Positions 1 to 6,150 of a stretch of DNA of 9,375 nucleotides are shown here, one piece after another. The position numbers and the translations under genes were made by a program. Position 1 is the first letter of the stretch; each line of letters begins with the position of its first letter. The DNA comes from DATJGR01 sp032124855 (GTDB taxonomy: Bacteria > Pseudomonadota > Gammaproteobacteria > Pseudomonadales > Azotimanducaceae), in contig JAQBCT010000123.1 in assembly GCA_032124855.1 (NCBI GenBank), positions 1 through 9,375 on the forward strand, written 5' to 3'. The notes under the pieces were generated by a model. That model saw only the letters and a program-made list of their open reading frames with translations. It ran no database searches and was not told the origin of the DNA.

Positions 1-615
1 ATACGCAAGATCATCGCGTTACGTGGCGAAGGAGCCAGCAAGCCCAGGCGCTACGTGTCCAAGAACAATCTCAACATTGCTCGAGTGAATTTGATTGTTC
101 AGAACTTTGACGACGCCGTGATTATCGTGCCGTATCGGCAACCGCTGCAACATGCCGCATCGCTTTTGAAGCAGCACCTGAATTTTCTAGCAATACACCG
201 CGAAGATCTCTTTGCTCGCGACTACATGGCGGCCATTGGCCATTTCGATTTTGGGGAAAATCTTCGGCCGATTGATTTTGGCGGTTGGTGCTCTATCGGC
301 GAGCACCATGACGCCACAAAGCTGCCCTTTTGGATTACGTATTGGGTCGCGACATACGAACATTTGCTTGGTGTGCGGAAAGCTAACGATAGAGTCTTTT
401 TGCTTTCCTACGAGCGATTCTGCGAAAGTCCCTCCCAAGGGTTGGAGTATTTCGCCGACATTCTTGCGTTAGGGGATAGAAGTGCCCTACTAGCAAGTGC
501 ACCGCGGATCAGACCGGCGAAACTTCACCCTTTCGAGGCGGAGATTGTTCCAGCCGATCTCTTGGCCAGGGCGGAGGCAGTGCATAGGGAGTTGCTGGCG
601 GCTTCGGCTTGGTGA
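1..615 (+). CDS. Sulfotransferase family protein, 3' part (5' end outside window)
   Basis: The reading frame is open from base 1 to the TGA at 613-615, so the gene begins left of the window. The GTG at 55 lies inside the frame and is not a convincing start. The visible part (about 204 residues) resembles PAPS-dependent sulfotransferases. It has a VSKNNLNIARV stretch, then VPYRQPLQHAASLLKQH, which looks like the region with the Arg and Ser that bind the 3'-phosphate of PAPS. Further on are FDFGENLRPIDFGGW and the LLSYERFCESP segment near the C-terminus. The P-loop-like 5'-phosphosulfate-binding motif would be in the missing N-terminal part. No membrane segment is seen in the visible part. Base composition is visibly less GC-rich than in the downstream genes, which may indicate separate acquisition. 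With an amidotransferase, an epimerase-type gene and a glycosyltransferase fragment nearby, sulfation of a surface glycan is the likeliest role, but the acceptor cannot be told. No downstream partner gene is co-transcribed at close spacing. Confidence 0.8.
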   Translation: MRKIIALRGEGASKPRRYVSKNNLNIARVNLIVQNFDDAVIIVPYRQPLQHAASLLKQHLNFLAIHREDLFARDYMAAIGHFDFGENLRPIDFGGWCSIGEHHDATKLPFWITYWVATYEHLLGVRKANDRVFLLSYERFCESPSQGLEYFADILALGDRSALLASAPRIRPAKLHPFEAEIVPADLLARAEAVHRELLAASAW

Positions 616-681
616 CAGCGAACGGAGGATGGGGTCTCAGGCAGCCAACCTGACAACGGGCGCGCCCGCGCTCCTCTGGAA

Positions 682-790
682 GTTGACTTGACCCGCCATC
701 GCTGACACCTGATCGTCACACAATGAGGTATCTAAGATGGCGAAAACACAACGCACGTGCACGCCGGGAGTATGAGACGAACAAAGGCCC
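682..790 (+). mobile_element. Possible left end of an IS3-type insertion sequence (remnant)
   Basis: A GACTTGACCCGCC...GCTGACACC stretch (about 684-709) has the look of an IS3-family terminal inverted repeat. It is followed by a good ribosome binding site (GAGG, 725-728) eight bases before an ATG at 737. That ATG opens a 12-codon frame, MAKTQRTCTPGV, ending at TGA 773. If one G is removed near 767-769 the frame reads on as MAKTQRTCTPEYET, which resembles the N-terminus of IS3-type OrfA proteins (MAKT-[KR]R...TPEY). The sequence then departs into unrelated GC-rich DNA, so only the extreme left end would remain. The short motif is suggestive but not proof; it could also be chance. Confidence 0.35.
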
Positions 791-799
791 TTTTTCGGG

Positions 800-962
800 A
801 GTCCCCGGGGGGGCGGCGGGCCGGCGCAGGGGTTCCCGGCGGGCTCAAGGCCGGCGCGTCAGCTGCAGCCCAGCGCTCGCAGCTCTCGATGTCGATGCCG
901 GACACCCGCTGCAACCGCTGCGCCCAAGTCATGGCCTGATGCCACTCCGCTGGGCGGCTTCC
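800..962 (-). pseudogene. IS91-family transposase, C-terminal fragment
   Basis: Read on the minus strand, the segment at about 956-876 encodes RPAEWHQAMTWAQRLQRVSG followed by IDIESCERW. This closely matches the conserved C-terminal part of IS91-family (Y2/HUH) transposases, where a PAERH-AMTWAQRLKRVF-IDIETC-x-CGG pattern is usual. The Cys-x-x-Cys-Gly-Gly continuation is lost after the first Cys (codon 879-881). The frame then runs through a Pro/Ala-rich PPGTPAPARRPPGDS tail that resembles the end of such proteins, so an internal deletion is likely. No N-terminal or catalytic part is attached. Another IS91-type fragment in the same orientation, covering the zinc-finger and HUH regions, lies at 4541-4866. 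The two pieces are therefore collinear halves, possibly of one element split by the intervening genes, or of two different copies. Confidence 0.65.
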
Positions 963-1097
963 CTTTTCAGTCTTTTTCCCCGGCACCGCCGTTCAACCTG
1001 GACGCGCTGATGAGCGAGCCGATGTTTCGTGACGCGCTCGACTTCCGTACGGGCTTGGCTTTTCCCTGATGCTCGCGACCCTGTATCTTGTAGCCAC

Positions 1098-1114
1098 CCC
1101 GCGCTGAACGCGGG
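1098..1114 (+). promoter_or_regulatory. Hairpin directly before the amidotransferase ribosome binding site
   Basis: CCCGCG (1098-1103) and CGCGGG (1109-1114) form a perfect six-pair stem with a five-base loop (CTGAA). The stem ends two bases before the GAGG (1117-1120) that serves the ATG at 1132. No T-run follows, so it does not look like a classic terminator. It could hinder or stabilise the 5' end of the amidotransferase message, or have no function. Confidence 0.25.
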
Positions 1115-1131
1115 ACGAGGTTGACCCCCGC

Positions 1132-3102
1132 ATGTGCGGCATAGCCGGACTCCTTTCCCGCCACCCCTTGCCAGAACCCGAACTCCGGCGACGGCTCGCC
1201 GGCATGATCCAGGCGCTGGTGCATCGCGGCCCTGACGATAAGGGCGATTTCATCTCGGACGGCGTGGGCCTCGGCATACGGCGCCTGTCAATCATCGACC
1301 GCGCGCACGGCCAACAGCCGATGGTGACCGAGGACGGTCGGCTGGTGCTGGTGTTCAACGGCGAGATCTACAACTACCGGACGCTGCGCCGCGCACTCGA
1401 GGCCGACGGCGTCGCGTTCCGCACCGACAGCGACACCGAGGTGGTGCTGCGCGTGCTCGAGCGCGACGGCCCCGATGGCGTGGGCCGCCTCGAGGGCATG
1501 TTCTGCTATGCGCTGTGGAATACCCAGACGCGCGAGCTGAGGCTGGCGCGGGACTGGCTCGGCCAGAAAAGCCTGTTCTGGGTCGAGACACCCGAGGGCT
1601 TCGCGTTCGCCTCCGAGGTCAAGGCGCTGCTGACCCTGCCCGGCCTGTCCCGCCAGCTCGACCTCAGCACGCTCTCCCACTACATGTCGCTGCGCTTCCT
1701 GCCCGGGGAAGGCACGTTCTTCAAGGGTATCCACAAACTGCCGGCCGCCCACGAGCTGCGGATCGCCGATGGCAGGAAATCACTGCGCGAGCTGTGGCGG
1801 CCCGCCTACGAGCCGAAGCATGCGCTGACCGAGATCCAAATCATCGACCGCCTCGACGAACTACTCGCCAGCGTGGTCGAGGAACACCTGATGAGCGAGG
1901 TACCGCTCGGCTCGTTCCTCTCCGGCGGCATCGACTCAAGCCTCGTCGTGCACTATGCCAGCCGCGCGCTCGGGGAACCGCTGTCAACCTTTGCGATTGG
2001 CGTGCATGACGAGGGGCAGAGCGAGCTGCCCTGGGCCAGGCAGGTCGCGGAGATCTGCAAGACGCGCCACACGGAGACCATCGTCGAGCCTGATCTGGCG
2101 GCATTGACGCCGCGCATGGTCGCCGCCCTCGACGAACCCGTGGACCCCTTCGGCGCGGGCGTGTACGTCGTCTCCGAGGTGGCCCGCAGGCACGTCACCG
2201 TGGCGCTCGGTGGCGACGGCGGCGACGAGCTTTTCGCAGGTTACGACCGCTACAAGGGCCAGCGCCTCGCTGAGGTGTACTCCGCCGTTCCGGCCGTGCT
2301 GCGCCACAAGCTGTTGCGCCCGCTGTTCAAGGCCATCCCCGACAGCTTCGGATACAACTCAGTCACCGCGAAGCTCCGTTGGATCGATCGCATGGCAGAC
2401 AGCAAGGGCTTCGAGCGCTACGCGGACAGTGTCGCGCACCTTCGCTTTCCGCAAGCGCTCAAGGCCGAGCTGTTCACCGCCGCCCACTGGCCGGCCCTCG
2501 AGCGGGACGCCAGTGAGCAGCTGATGCGGCGCTTTTTCGACGACGGCTGCGCCAGCGACTTCGTGGACAAGATGCTGCACGTCGACTGCCAGACGCGCCT
2601 CACCGAGAACCAGCTGCCGACCGTCGACCGCATGTCGATGGCCCACAGCCTTGAGCTGCGCAGCCCATTCCTCGACCGGCGCGTGGCCGAGTTCGCGATG
2701 CGTATCCCGGCGGCGCTGAAGCTGAAGAACGGACAGATCAAGTACGTCACCCGCAAGCTCGCGGCGCGCTTCCTGCCGGACAACATCGTCAACCGGCCGA
2801 AGAAGGGTTTCGGCTTTCCGCTGGCGCTGTGGCTGCGGGGGCCGCTGCAGGGGCTGATGCAACGGACCATCAGCGAAAGCCGGCTGGTCGACGCGGGCCT
2901 GTTCCGTCGCGAGGCGCTGCAGCGTATGCAGGACGAGCATGTCGCCAGCCGCATGGATCACAACTACCGCTTGTGGATGATCTTCAACCTGGAGATTTTC
3001 TGGCGGCACAACTTCGACGGCGAGGACATTGCCAGTCTCGAGCAGTGGGTCGACGAGGCGCATCACCGGCCGGTGGTCAACCGCCTCGATAGGGGTGGCT
3101 AG
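1132..3102 (+). CDS. asnB: Asparagine synthase (glutamine-hydrolysing)-type amidotransferase
   Basis: A 656-residue two-domain protein. Residues 2 to about 215 form a class II glutamine amidotransferase domain. The ATG is followed at once by Cys2, which becomes the N-terminal nucleophile after Met removal and fixes the start. Other signatures are HRGPDD (31-36), GIRRLSI (48-54), NGEIYNY (76-82) and SDTEV (100-104). Residues about 236-640 form the ATP-pyrophosphatase/synthase domain with the PP-loop SGGIDSS (264-270) and later the GGDGGDELFAGYDRY segment. The family converts aspartate to asparagine with glutamine and ATP. Many paralogues in polysaccharide clusters (WbpS-like, or those near exosortase systems) are thought to amidate other carboxylates, for example uronic acid sugars. 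The neighbours here (sulfotransferase, epimerase-type gene, glycosyltransferase remnant) favour such a glycan role, but ordinary asparagine synthesis is not excluded. A GAGG sits at 1117-1120. It appears intact and monocistronic, and is convergent with the next gene. Confidence 0.93.
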   Translation: MCGIAGLLSRHPLPEPELRRRLAGMIQALVHRGPDDKGDFISDGVGLGIRRLSIIDRAHGQQPMVTEDGRLVLVFNGEIYNYRTLRRALEADGVAFRTDSDTEVVLRVLERDGPDGVGRLEGMFCYALWNTQTRELRLARDWLGQKSLFWVETPEGFAFASEVKALLTLPGLSRQLDLSTLSHYMSLRFLPGEGTFFKGIHKLPAAHELRIADGRKSLRELWRPAYEPKHALTEIQIIDRLDELLASVVEEHLMSEVPLGSFLSGGIDSSLVVHYASRALGEPLSTFAIGVHDEGQSELPWARQVAEICKTRHTETIVEPDLAALTPRMVAALDEPVDPFGAGVYVVSEVARRHVTVALGGDGGDELFAGYDRYKGQRLAEVYSAVPAVLRHKLLRPLFKAIPDSFGYNSVTAKLRWIDRMADSKGFERYADSVAHLRFPQALKAELFTAAHWPALERDASEQLMRRFFDDGCASDFVDKMLHVDCQTRLTENQLPTVDRMSMAHSLELRSPFLDRRVAEFAMRIPAALKLKNGQIKYVTRKLAARFLPDNIVNRPKKGFGFPLALWLRGPLQGLMQRTISESRLVDAGLFRREALQRMQDEHVASRMDHNYRLWMIFNLEIFWRHNFDGEDIASLEQWVDEAHHRPVVNRLDRGG

Positions 3103-3138
3103 ACGGACGAAACCGGTCGCTGGCGGTAAAGCGAGGTC

Positions 3139-3206
3139 GGGCCTGATCGGCCCACACCCTAGGCATGGCCGAGTGACGCGGAGACGAACCCATGACGCGC
3201 GTGGGT
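3139..3206. terminator. Two hairpins between convergent genes (weak terminator candidates)
   Basis: The 171-base gap between two genes that point at each other holds two short stems. GGGCC/GGCCC with a five-base loop lies at 3139-3153. ACCCATG/CGTGGGT (one G-T pair) with the loop ACGCG lies at 3188-3206. Neither is followed by a T-run on either strand, so factor-independent termination is doubtful. Position is the main argument for a role. Confidence 0.3.
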
Positions 3207-3273
3207 GTCGTATATCCCGGTGAGCCTCGGGGCAACGATCGCGCGCCCTCGACGATCGCGAGCTCAGCCACTG

Positions 3274-4260
3274 TCAGGGCAGCATGCCTTCCTGGCGATA
3301 CCACTCCACAGCGTACCTGAGGCCCTCGTCGAGGCCGACGCGCGGCACGTAGCCTAGATCGCGTTTGGCCTTGTCGATCTTGAAGGCGCGGTCGTGGCGG
3401 TACCAATCGACCCGGCGCGGATGCAGGGGTGGCTGGATGCCGAACGGCTTGCAAAAGGCCTCCACCACATAGCCGGCGGCGACCACCGGCCACACGGGCA
3501 AATGGACAAACCGGAACTCCTGCCCCATGGCAGCAGCCGTTCGCCGCACGAGATTCTCGATCGTCAGGTACTCCTCGTCGGCGATCAGGTAGGCCTGCCC
3601 CGCGCCCTTGCGTGGCTCCATGGCGAGCACGAAAGCATCCAAGAAGTTGTCGATATACAGCGGGTGGTAGAGCACCTGCCCGCTGCCGAACATCGGGAAC
3701 CAGCCGCGCGCCAGCTGCTTGAAGATCAGCAAGAAACGGCCGACGTCACCGGGGCCAAAGATGGCATTCGGCCTGAGGATCGTCGATTCCAGGCCCTTTT
3801 CGCCATACTCGAGCACGATCGGCTCGGCGTCGTACTTGCTCTGCTGGTAATAATCGTGGGGCTGGATGGGGGAGTTTTCGTCGCCTGGGGGATTGTCAAC
3901 GTTACCGTGCACCCCACAGGTGCTGCAGTACACAAACTTGCGTGCGCCCGCGTCGAGCGCAGCCTGCAACAGGTTCCGCGTGCCATCGACGTTGACTGCA
4001 CGATATTGGATGTCCGGCGCGTTCAGCTCCCGAAAGGCTGCAGCCACGTGGTGGACCACCTCGACGCCTTCCATGCACCGCTTGACGACGTCGACATCCG
4101 TCACCGAGCCGATGACGAGCTCCGCACCCCAGTCGCTGATCTCGGCGCTCTTGTAACCTTCCTTGTGATCCAGGGCAACGACTTGGTGGCCTTCGTCGAG
4201 CAAGCGGCGAACCAGCGCCTTGCCAGTGAAGCCCGTCCCACCGGTGACCAGAACCTTCAT
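3274..4260 (-). CDS. NAD-dependent epimerase/dehydratase (extended SDR)
   Basis: A 328-residue extended short-chain dehydrogenase/reductase. The Rossmann nucleotide-binding motif TGGTGFTG is at residues 6-13, right after the initiating MKVLV. Asp31 at the end of the second strand suggests NAD(H) rather than NADP(H). The active site shows Ser113-Thr114 (YCSTCGVHG) and the Tyr138-x-x-x-Lys142 pair (YYQQSK). ILRPNAIFGPGD (161-172) and HPLYIDNFLDAF (199-210) are typical of nucleotide-sugar epimerases, dehydratases and 3-beta-hydroxysteroid dehydrogenase-like members, and the length fits. The substrate cannot be read from sequence. Placed beside amidotransferase, sulfotransferase and glycosyltransferase remnants, a nucleotide-sugar substrate is the best guess. 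The start is supported by AAGGGA (4267-4272 on the complement) about six bases upstream of the ATG. A glycosyltransferase fragment on the same strand lies just upstream and may once have belonged to the same transcript. Confidence 0.9.
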   Translation of the reverse strand: MKVLVTGGTGFTGKALVRRLLDEGHQVVALDHKEGYKSAEISDWGAELVIGSVTDVDVVKRCMEGVEVVHHVAAAFRELNAPDIQYRAVNVDGTRNLLQAALDAGARKFVYCSTCGVHGNVDNPPGDENSPIQPHDYYQQSKYDAEPIVLEYGEKGLESTILRPNAIFGPGDVGRFLLIFKQLARGWFPMFGSGQVLYHPLYIDNFLDAFVLAMEPRKGAGQAYLIADEEYLTIENLVRRTAAAMGQEFRFVHLPVWPVVAAGYVVEAFCKPFGIQPPLHPRRVDWYRHDRAFKIDKAKRDLGYVPRVGLDEGLRYAVEWYRQEGMLP

Positions 4261-4389
4261 GCAGCGTCCCTTGCCGTTGTCGTGTGTTTCATGGTGCCCA
4301 AGAACTATTTCCGCGGTCCGACCGGCGCCTTCAGCGCCTCGACCATGACCGCAGTGTAGCCACCCCAGTAGGTGTGGTGCACTGCATGA

Positions 4390-4539
4390 TTATGCCACCG
4401 CCTGGGGAGTATAGAACGCACGGTAGCCGCGTTTCTGCGGGCGCAGTGAAAAGTCTGGGTCCTCGGGGCCTCAAAGGTTGAACATACCGTCGAATCCACC
4501 AAGTTCTCGGAAAAGCGCGGCGCGCACCATCATTGCCCC
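4390..4539 (-). pseudogene. Family 2 glycosyltransferase fragment with nonsense codon
   Basis: Read on the minus strand from about 4539, one frame gives GAMMVRAALFRELGGFDGMF, then NL, a TGA at 4471-4473, then in the same frame GPEDPDFSLRPQKRGYRAFY and TPQAVA, and a TAA at 4390-4392. This matches the conserved family 2 glycosyltransferase pattern (G-A-x-x-x-x-R-x-x-[LF]-x-x-x-G-G-F-D ... E-D-x-D-[LF]-x-L-R-x-x-x-x-G-Y-[RK]-x-x-Y-x-P-x-A), which covers the acceptor side and the catalytic ED-x-D motif. The nucleotide-binding N-terminal half is missing: the fragment starts where IS91-type sequence ends. A shifted frame continuing to about 4305 (HHTYWGGYTAVMVEALKAP) may be more of the same gene. 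It is non-functional as it stands. The original enzyme probably added a sugar to a surface glycan, in the same orientation as the epimerase-type gene downstream of it. Confidence 0.7.
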
Positions 4540-4540
4540 A

Positions 4541-4866
4541 GCGCCTCGAGCTCCGCCCGGATCGGCGGCGACAAGCGCCGGAACTGCGGTCGCCCATTCA
4601 CGCTGGCATACACCCCATCCAGGCACAGCAGATCGAAATGAATGTTCAGGTTCAGCGCGCTGCCGAAGCGCTGGATCAGGGTCACCGCCCCGGTCTACGC
4701 TGTGGCATGGCTCAGCCTGGCCTTGCGCACCAGATGTGCGCCGATCACACGATACACGATGCCGAGCACCTGTCCCATGACGGCAGGCCCGGTGGCGGAC
4801 AGAAAGCGCAATGCTCTTCGTCATGCGTCGCGCGCCACAGCTCGGGCAGAAGCCCCGGCGCTGCCA
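4541..4866 (-). pseudogene. IS91-family transposase, N-terminal/central fragment (decayed)
   Basis: On the minus strand the segment begins with RRGFCPSCGARRMTKS (from 4866), the zinc-finger part of IS91-family transposases. It then jumps, with a frame change and loss of roughly 25 residues, to LRFLSATGPAVMGQVLG and IVYRVIGAHLVRKARLSHAT. A TAG at 4695-4697 sits where these proteins usually have Gln before TGAVTLIQRFGSALN. The text continues as LNIHFDLLCLDGVYASVNGR and PQFRRLSPPIRAELEAL, where it meets a glycosyltransferase fragment. The HUH endonuclease signature, normally H-F-H in NIHFH, reads H-F-D (codons 4640-4632). The catalytic tyrosine region is absent. It is therefore dead on four counts: deletion with frameshift, nonsense codon, HUH change and truncation. 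A second copy of part of it starts at 9334. Confidence 0.85.
4575..4616 (-). repeat. Left copy of a direct repeat flanking the methylthioribose operon
   Basis: These 42 bases recur at 9334-9375 with a single difference (A versus G at the sixth base of CGCCCATTCA versus CGCCCGTTCA). The match stops on the left side of both copies and is cut by the window edge on the right. Both copies lie inside IS91-type transposase sequence in the same orientation, with starts 4759 bases apart and the three-gene operon between them. Confidence 0.9.
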
Positions 4867-4873
4867 CTCGATC

Positions 4874-4879
4874 TATACT
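4874..4879 (+). promoter_or_regulatory. -10-like hexamer ahead of mtnK (weak)
   Basis: TATACT matches the sigma-70 -10 consensus at five of six positions and lies 45 bases before the mtnK ATG, immediately beyond the edge of the IS91 remnant (4866). No good -35 hexamer is seen 16-18 bases further upstream, and no extended -10 TG is present. If real, most of the promoter would be made of transposon sequence. Confidence 0.2.
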
Positions 4880-4923
4880 TGCGGGTCGCCGAGCAACTCG
4901 TCGCAACCAAGAGAAATATCACC

Positions 4924-6150
4924 ATGGACTTTCGCCGGCTCACCGAAACCGATGTGCCCAGTTACTTGCAGTCCCTGCCAGTGATGCATGCGCACTTCAC
5001 GGCCTTCGATGCGTTGAACGTGGTCGAGGTGGGCGATGGCAATCTCAACTATGTCTACCTGGTAAGCAATCGACACCGGCCCGATGAAACGGTGGTGCTG
5101 AAGCAGGCGGTGCCGTATCTGCGCGTGGTGGGTGAATCGTGGCCGCTGACGCGGCACCGCATGGACATCGAGACCGCGGCGCTGCGCCATTTCCGCGCGC
5201 TGTGTCCGCAGCACGTGCCCGACGTCTTCCACGCCGATTCAGATCGGTCGCTGGTGGTGATGCAACGTCTGCGCGAGCACCGCATTCTGCGTGGCGCACT
5301 GCTCGACGGTCATCTTTTTGACAAGGTGGCCGCACACCTGTCGACCTTCATGGCGCGCAGCCTGTTCTTCGGCAGCGATTTATTCCTGCGTCCTGACGCC
5401 AAGCGGGAAGCCGTCAAGCGCTTCACCAACGTCGAGTTGTGCAAGATCACCGAAGACCTGATATTTACCCATCCCTACGACGATAGCCCCACCAATTCTT
5501 ACAACGAAGCATTGCCGCGCGCGGCCATCGACCGCATCCAGCGCAACCCGCGGCTGCGTGCTGCGGTGGGTGAATTGAAATACGCGTTCATGACGCGCGC
5601 CGAATCGCTGTTGCACGGCGACCTGCATGTGGGATCGGTGATGGTCAGCGCGGACGAGACTTTTGTGATCGATCCGGAGTTTGCCTTTTACGGGCCCATG
5701 GGATTCGATGTCGGACTTCTGTTGGCTAATTTTTTCCTTGGCTGGTGCGGCCAGGGCGCGCGCGGTGGCGCGAGGATGGCAGCATCACAGCGATGGTTGT
5801 TGGATACTGCGGCGCAGTGTTGGGAGGAATTCGCTCGAAAATTCATGGCGTTGTGGCAGCAGCACGAGCAAGACGCCGGGTTCATCGGTCGCGACCTGGA
5901 CGGTCACAGTCGCCAGGCGTTTCGCGATGCGTTCATGCTCCGGTTGTTCGATGACAGTCTGGGCTTTGCCGGCTGCGAGATGGTGCGTCGCGTGCTGGGG
6001 CTGGCCAAGGTGGCTGATATTGCGGGCATTGATGATTTGCACGCCCGCGCACGCGCGGAAATGGCGGCGCTACGAATTGCCGAGCGGCTGCTGTTGGAGC
6101 GACGCGAAGCAAGCTCGATTCACCAGGTGCTGGATTGGGTGCGCGCATGA
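4924..6150 (+). CDS. mtnK: S-methyl-5-thioribose kinase
   Basis: A 408-residue cytoplasmic kinase that phosphorylates 5-methylthioribose at C1 with ATP, in salvage of methylthioadenosine. It follows the MtnK family along its length. Segments are VGDGNLNYVYLV (36-47, ATP-binding loop), VVLKQAVPYLRVVGESWPLT (57-76, with Lys60), FTNVELCKITEDLIF (167-181), HGDLHVGS (231-238, catalytic Asp233), IDPEFAFYGPMGFDVG (249-264, metal-binding DPE) and LGFAGCEMVRRVLGLA (346-361). Length is close to the roughly 400 residues usual for the family. The frame stays open upstream to an ATG at 4642, but that part is the reverse side of an IS91 remnant and has no MtnK similarity, so the ATG at 4924 is chosen. A weak AGAGA lies at 4910-4914. 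Its end overlaps mtnA by four bases. Because it is a kinase route, a nucleosidase elsewhere must release methylthioribose. The same enzyme type can act on 5-deoxyribose. Confidence 0.95.
   Translation: MDFRRLTETDVPSYLQSLPVMHAHFTAFDALNVVEVGDGNLNYVYLVSNRHRPDETVVLKQAVPYLRVVGESWPLTRHRMDIETAALRHFRALCPQHVPDVFHADSDRSLVVMQRLREHRILRGALLDGHLFDKVAAHLSTFMARSLFFGSDLFLRPDAKREAVKRFTNVELCKITEDLIFTHPYDDSPTNSYNEALPRAAIDRIQRNPRLRAAVGELKYAFMTRAESLLHGDLHVGSVMVSADETFVIDPEFAFYGPMGFDVGLLLANFFLGWCGQGARGGARMAASQRWLLDTAAQCWEEFARKFMALWQQHEQDAGFIGRDLDGHSRQAFRDAFMLRLFDDSLGFAGCEMVRRVLGLAKVADIAGIDDLHARARAEMAALRIAERLLLERREASSIHQVLDWVRA

Larger units (their letters stand above)
616..1131. other. Gene-free stretch with mobile-element remnants
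   Basis: This stretch between the sulfotransferase and the amidotransferase holds no intact gene that I can recognise. It contains a possible left end of an IS3-type element (about 682-790), a decayed IS91-family transposase C-terminus on the minus strand (about 800-962), and a small hairpin just ahead of the amidotransferase start (1098-1114). The piece 963-1097 shows open frames on both strands but nothing recognised. Runs of G and C around 800-850 suggest slipped or degenerating sequence. Confidence 0.6.

Noticed and set aside
723..1010. Overlapping small open frames on both strands between the sulfotransferase and the amidotransferase as candidate new small genes.
   Set aside because: The only recognisable similarity is the minus-strand IS91 transposase C-terminus. 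The others are compositionally biased and lack support.
963..1131. A minus-strand reading (SSASRNIGSLISASRLNGGA) and a plus-strand reading (NLDALMSEPMFRDALDF) that look protein-like.
   Set aside because: I could not match either to a family, neither has a ribosome binding site with a start, and both cannot be real. Left as unassigned.
2359..3066. A 235-codon open frame on the minus strand.
   Set aside because: It is antisense to the synthase domain of the amidotransferase and is explained by GC-rich third positions.
3394..4359. A 321-codon open frame on the plus strand.
   Set aside because: It lies opposite the epimerase-type gene, which has a complete Rossmann motif and active site. The plus-strand product shows no recognisable domain.
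4642..4923. An N-terminal extension of the methylthioribose kinase starting at the ATG at 4642.
   Set aside because: The extra 94 codons are the reverse side of an IS91 transposase remnant and have no resemblance to MtnK. The family N-terminus fits the ATG at 4924.
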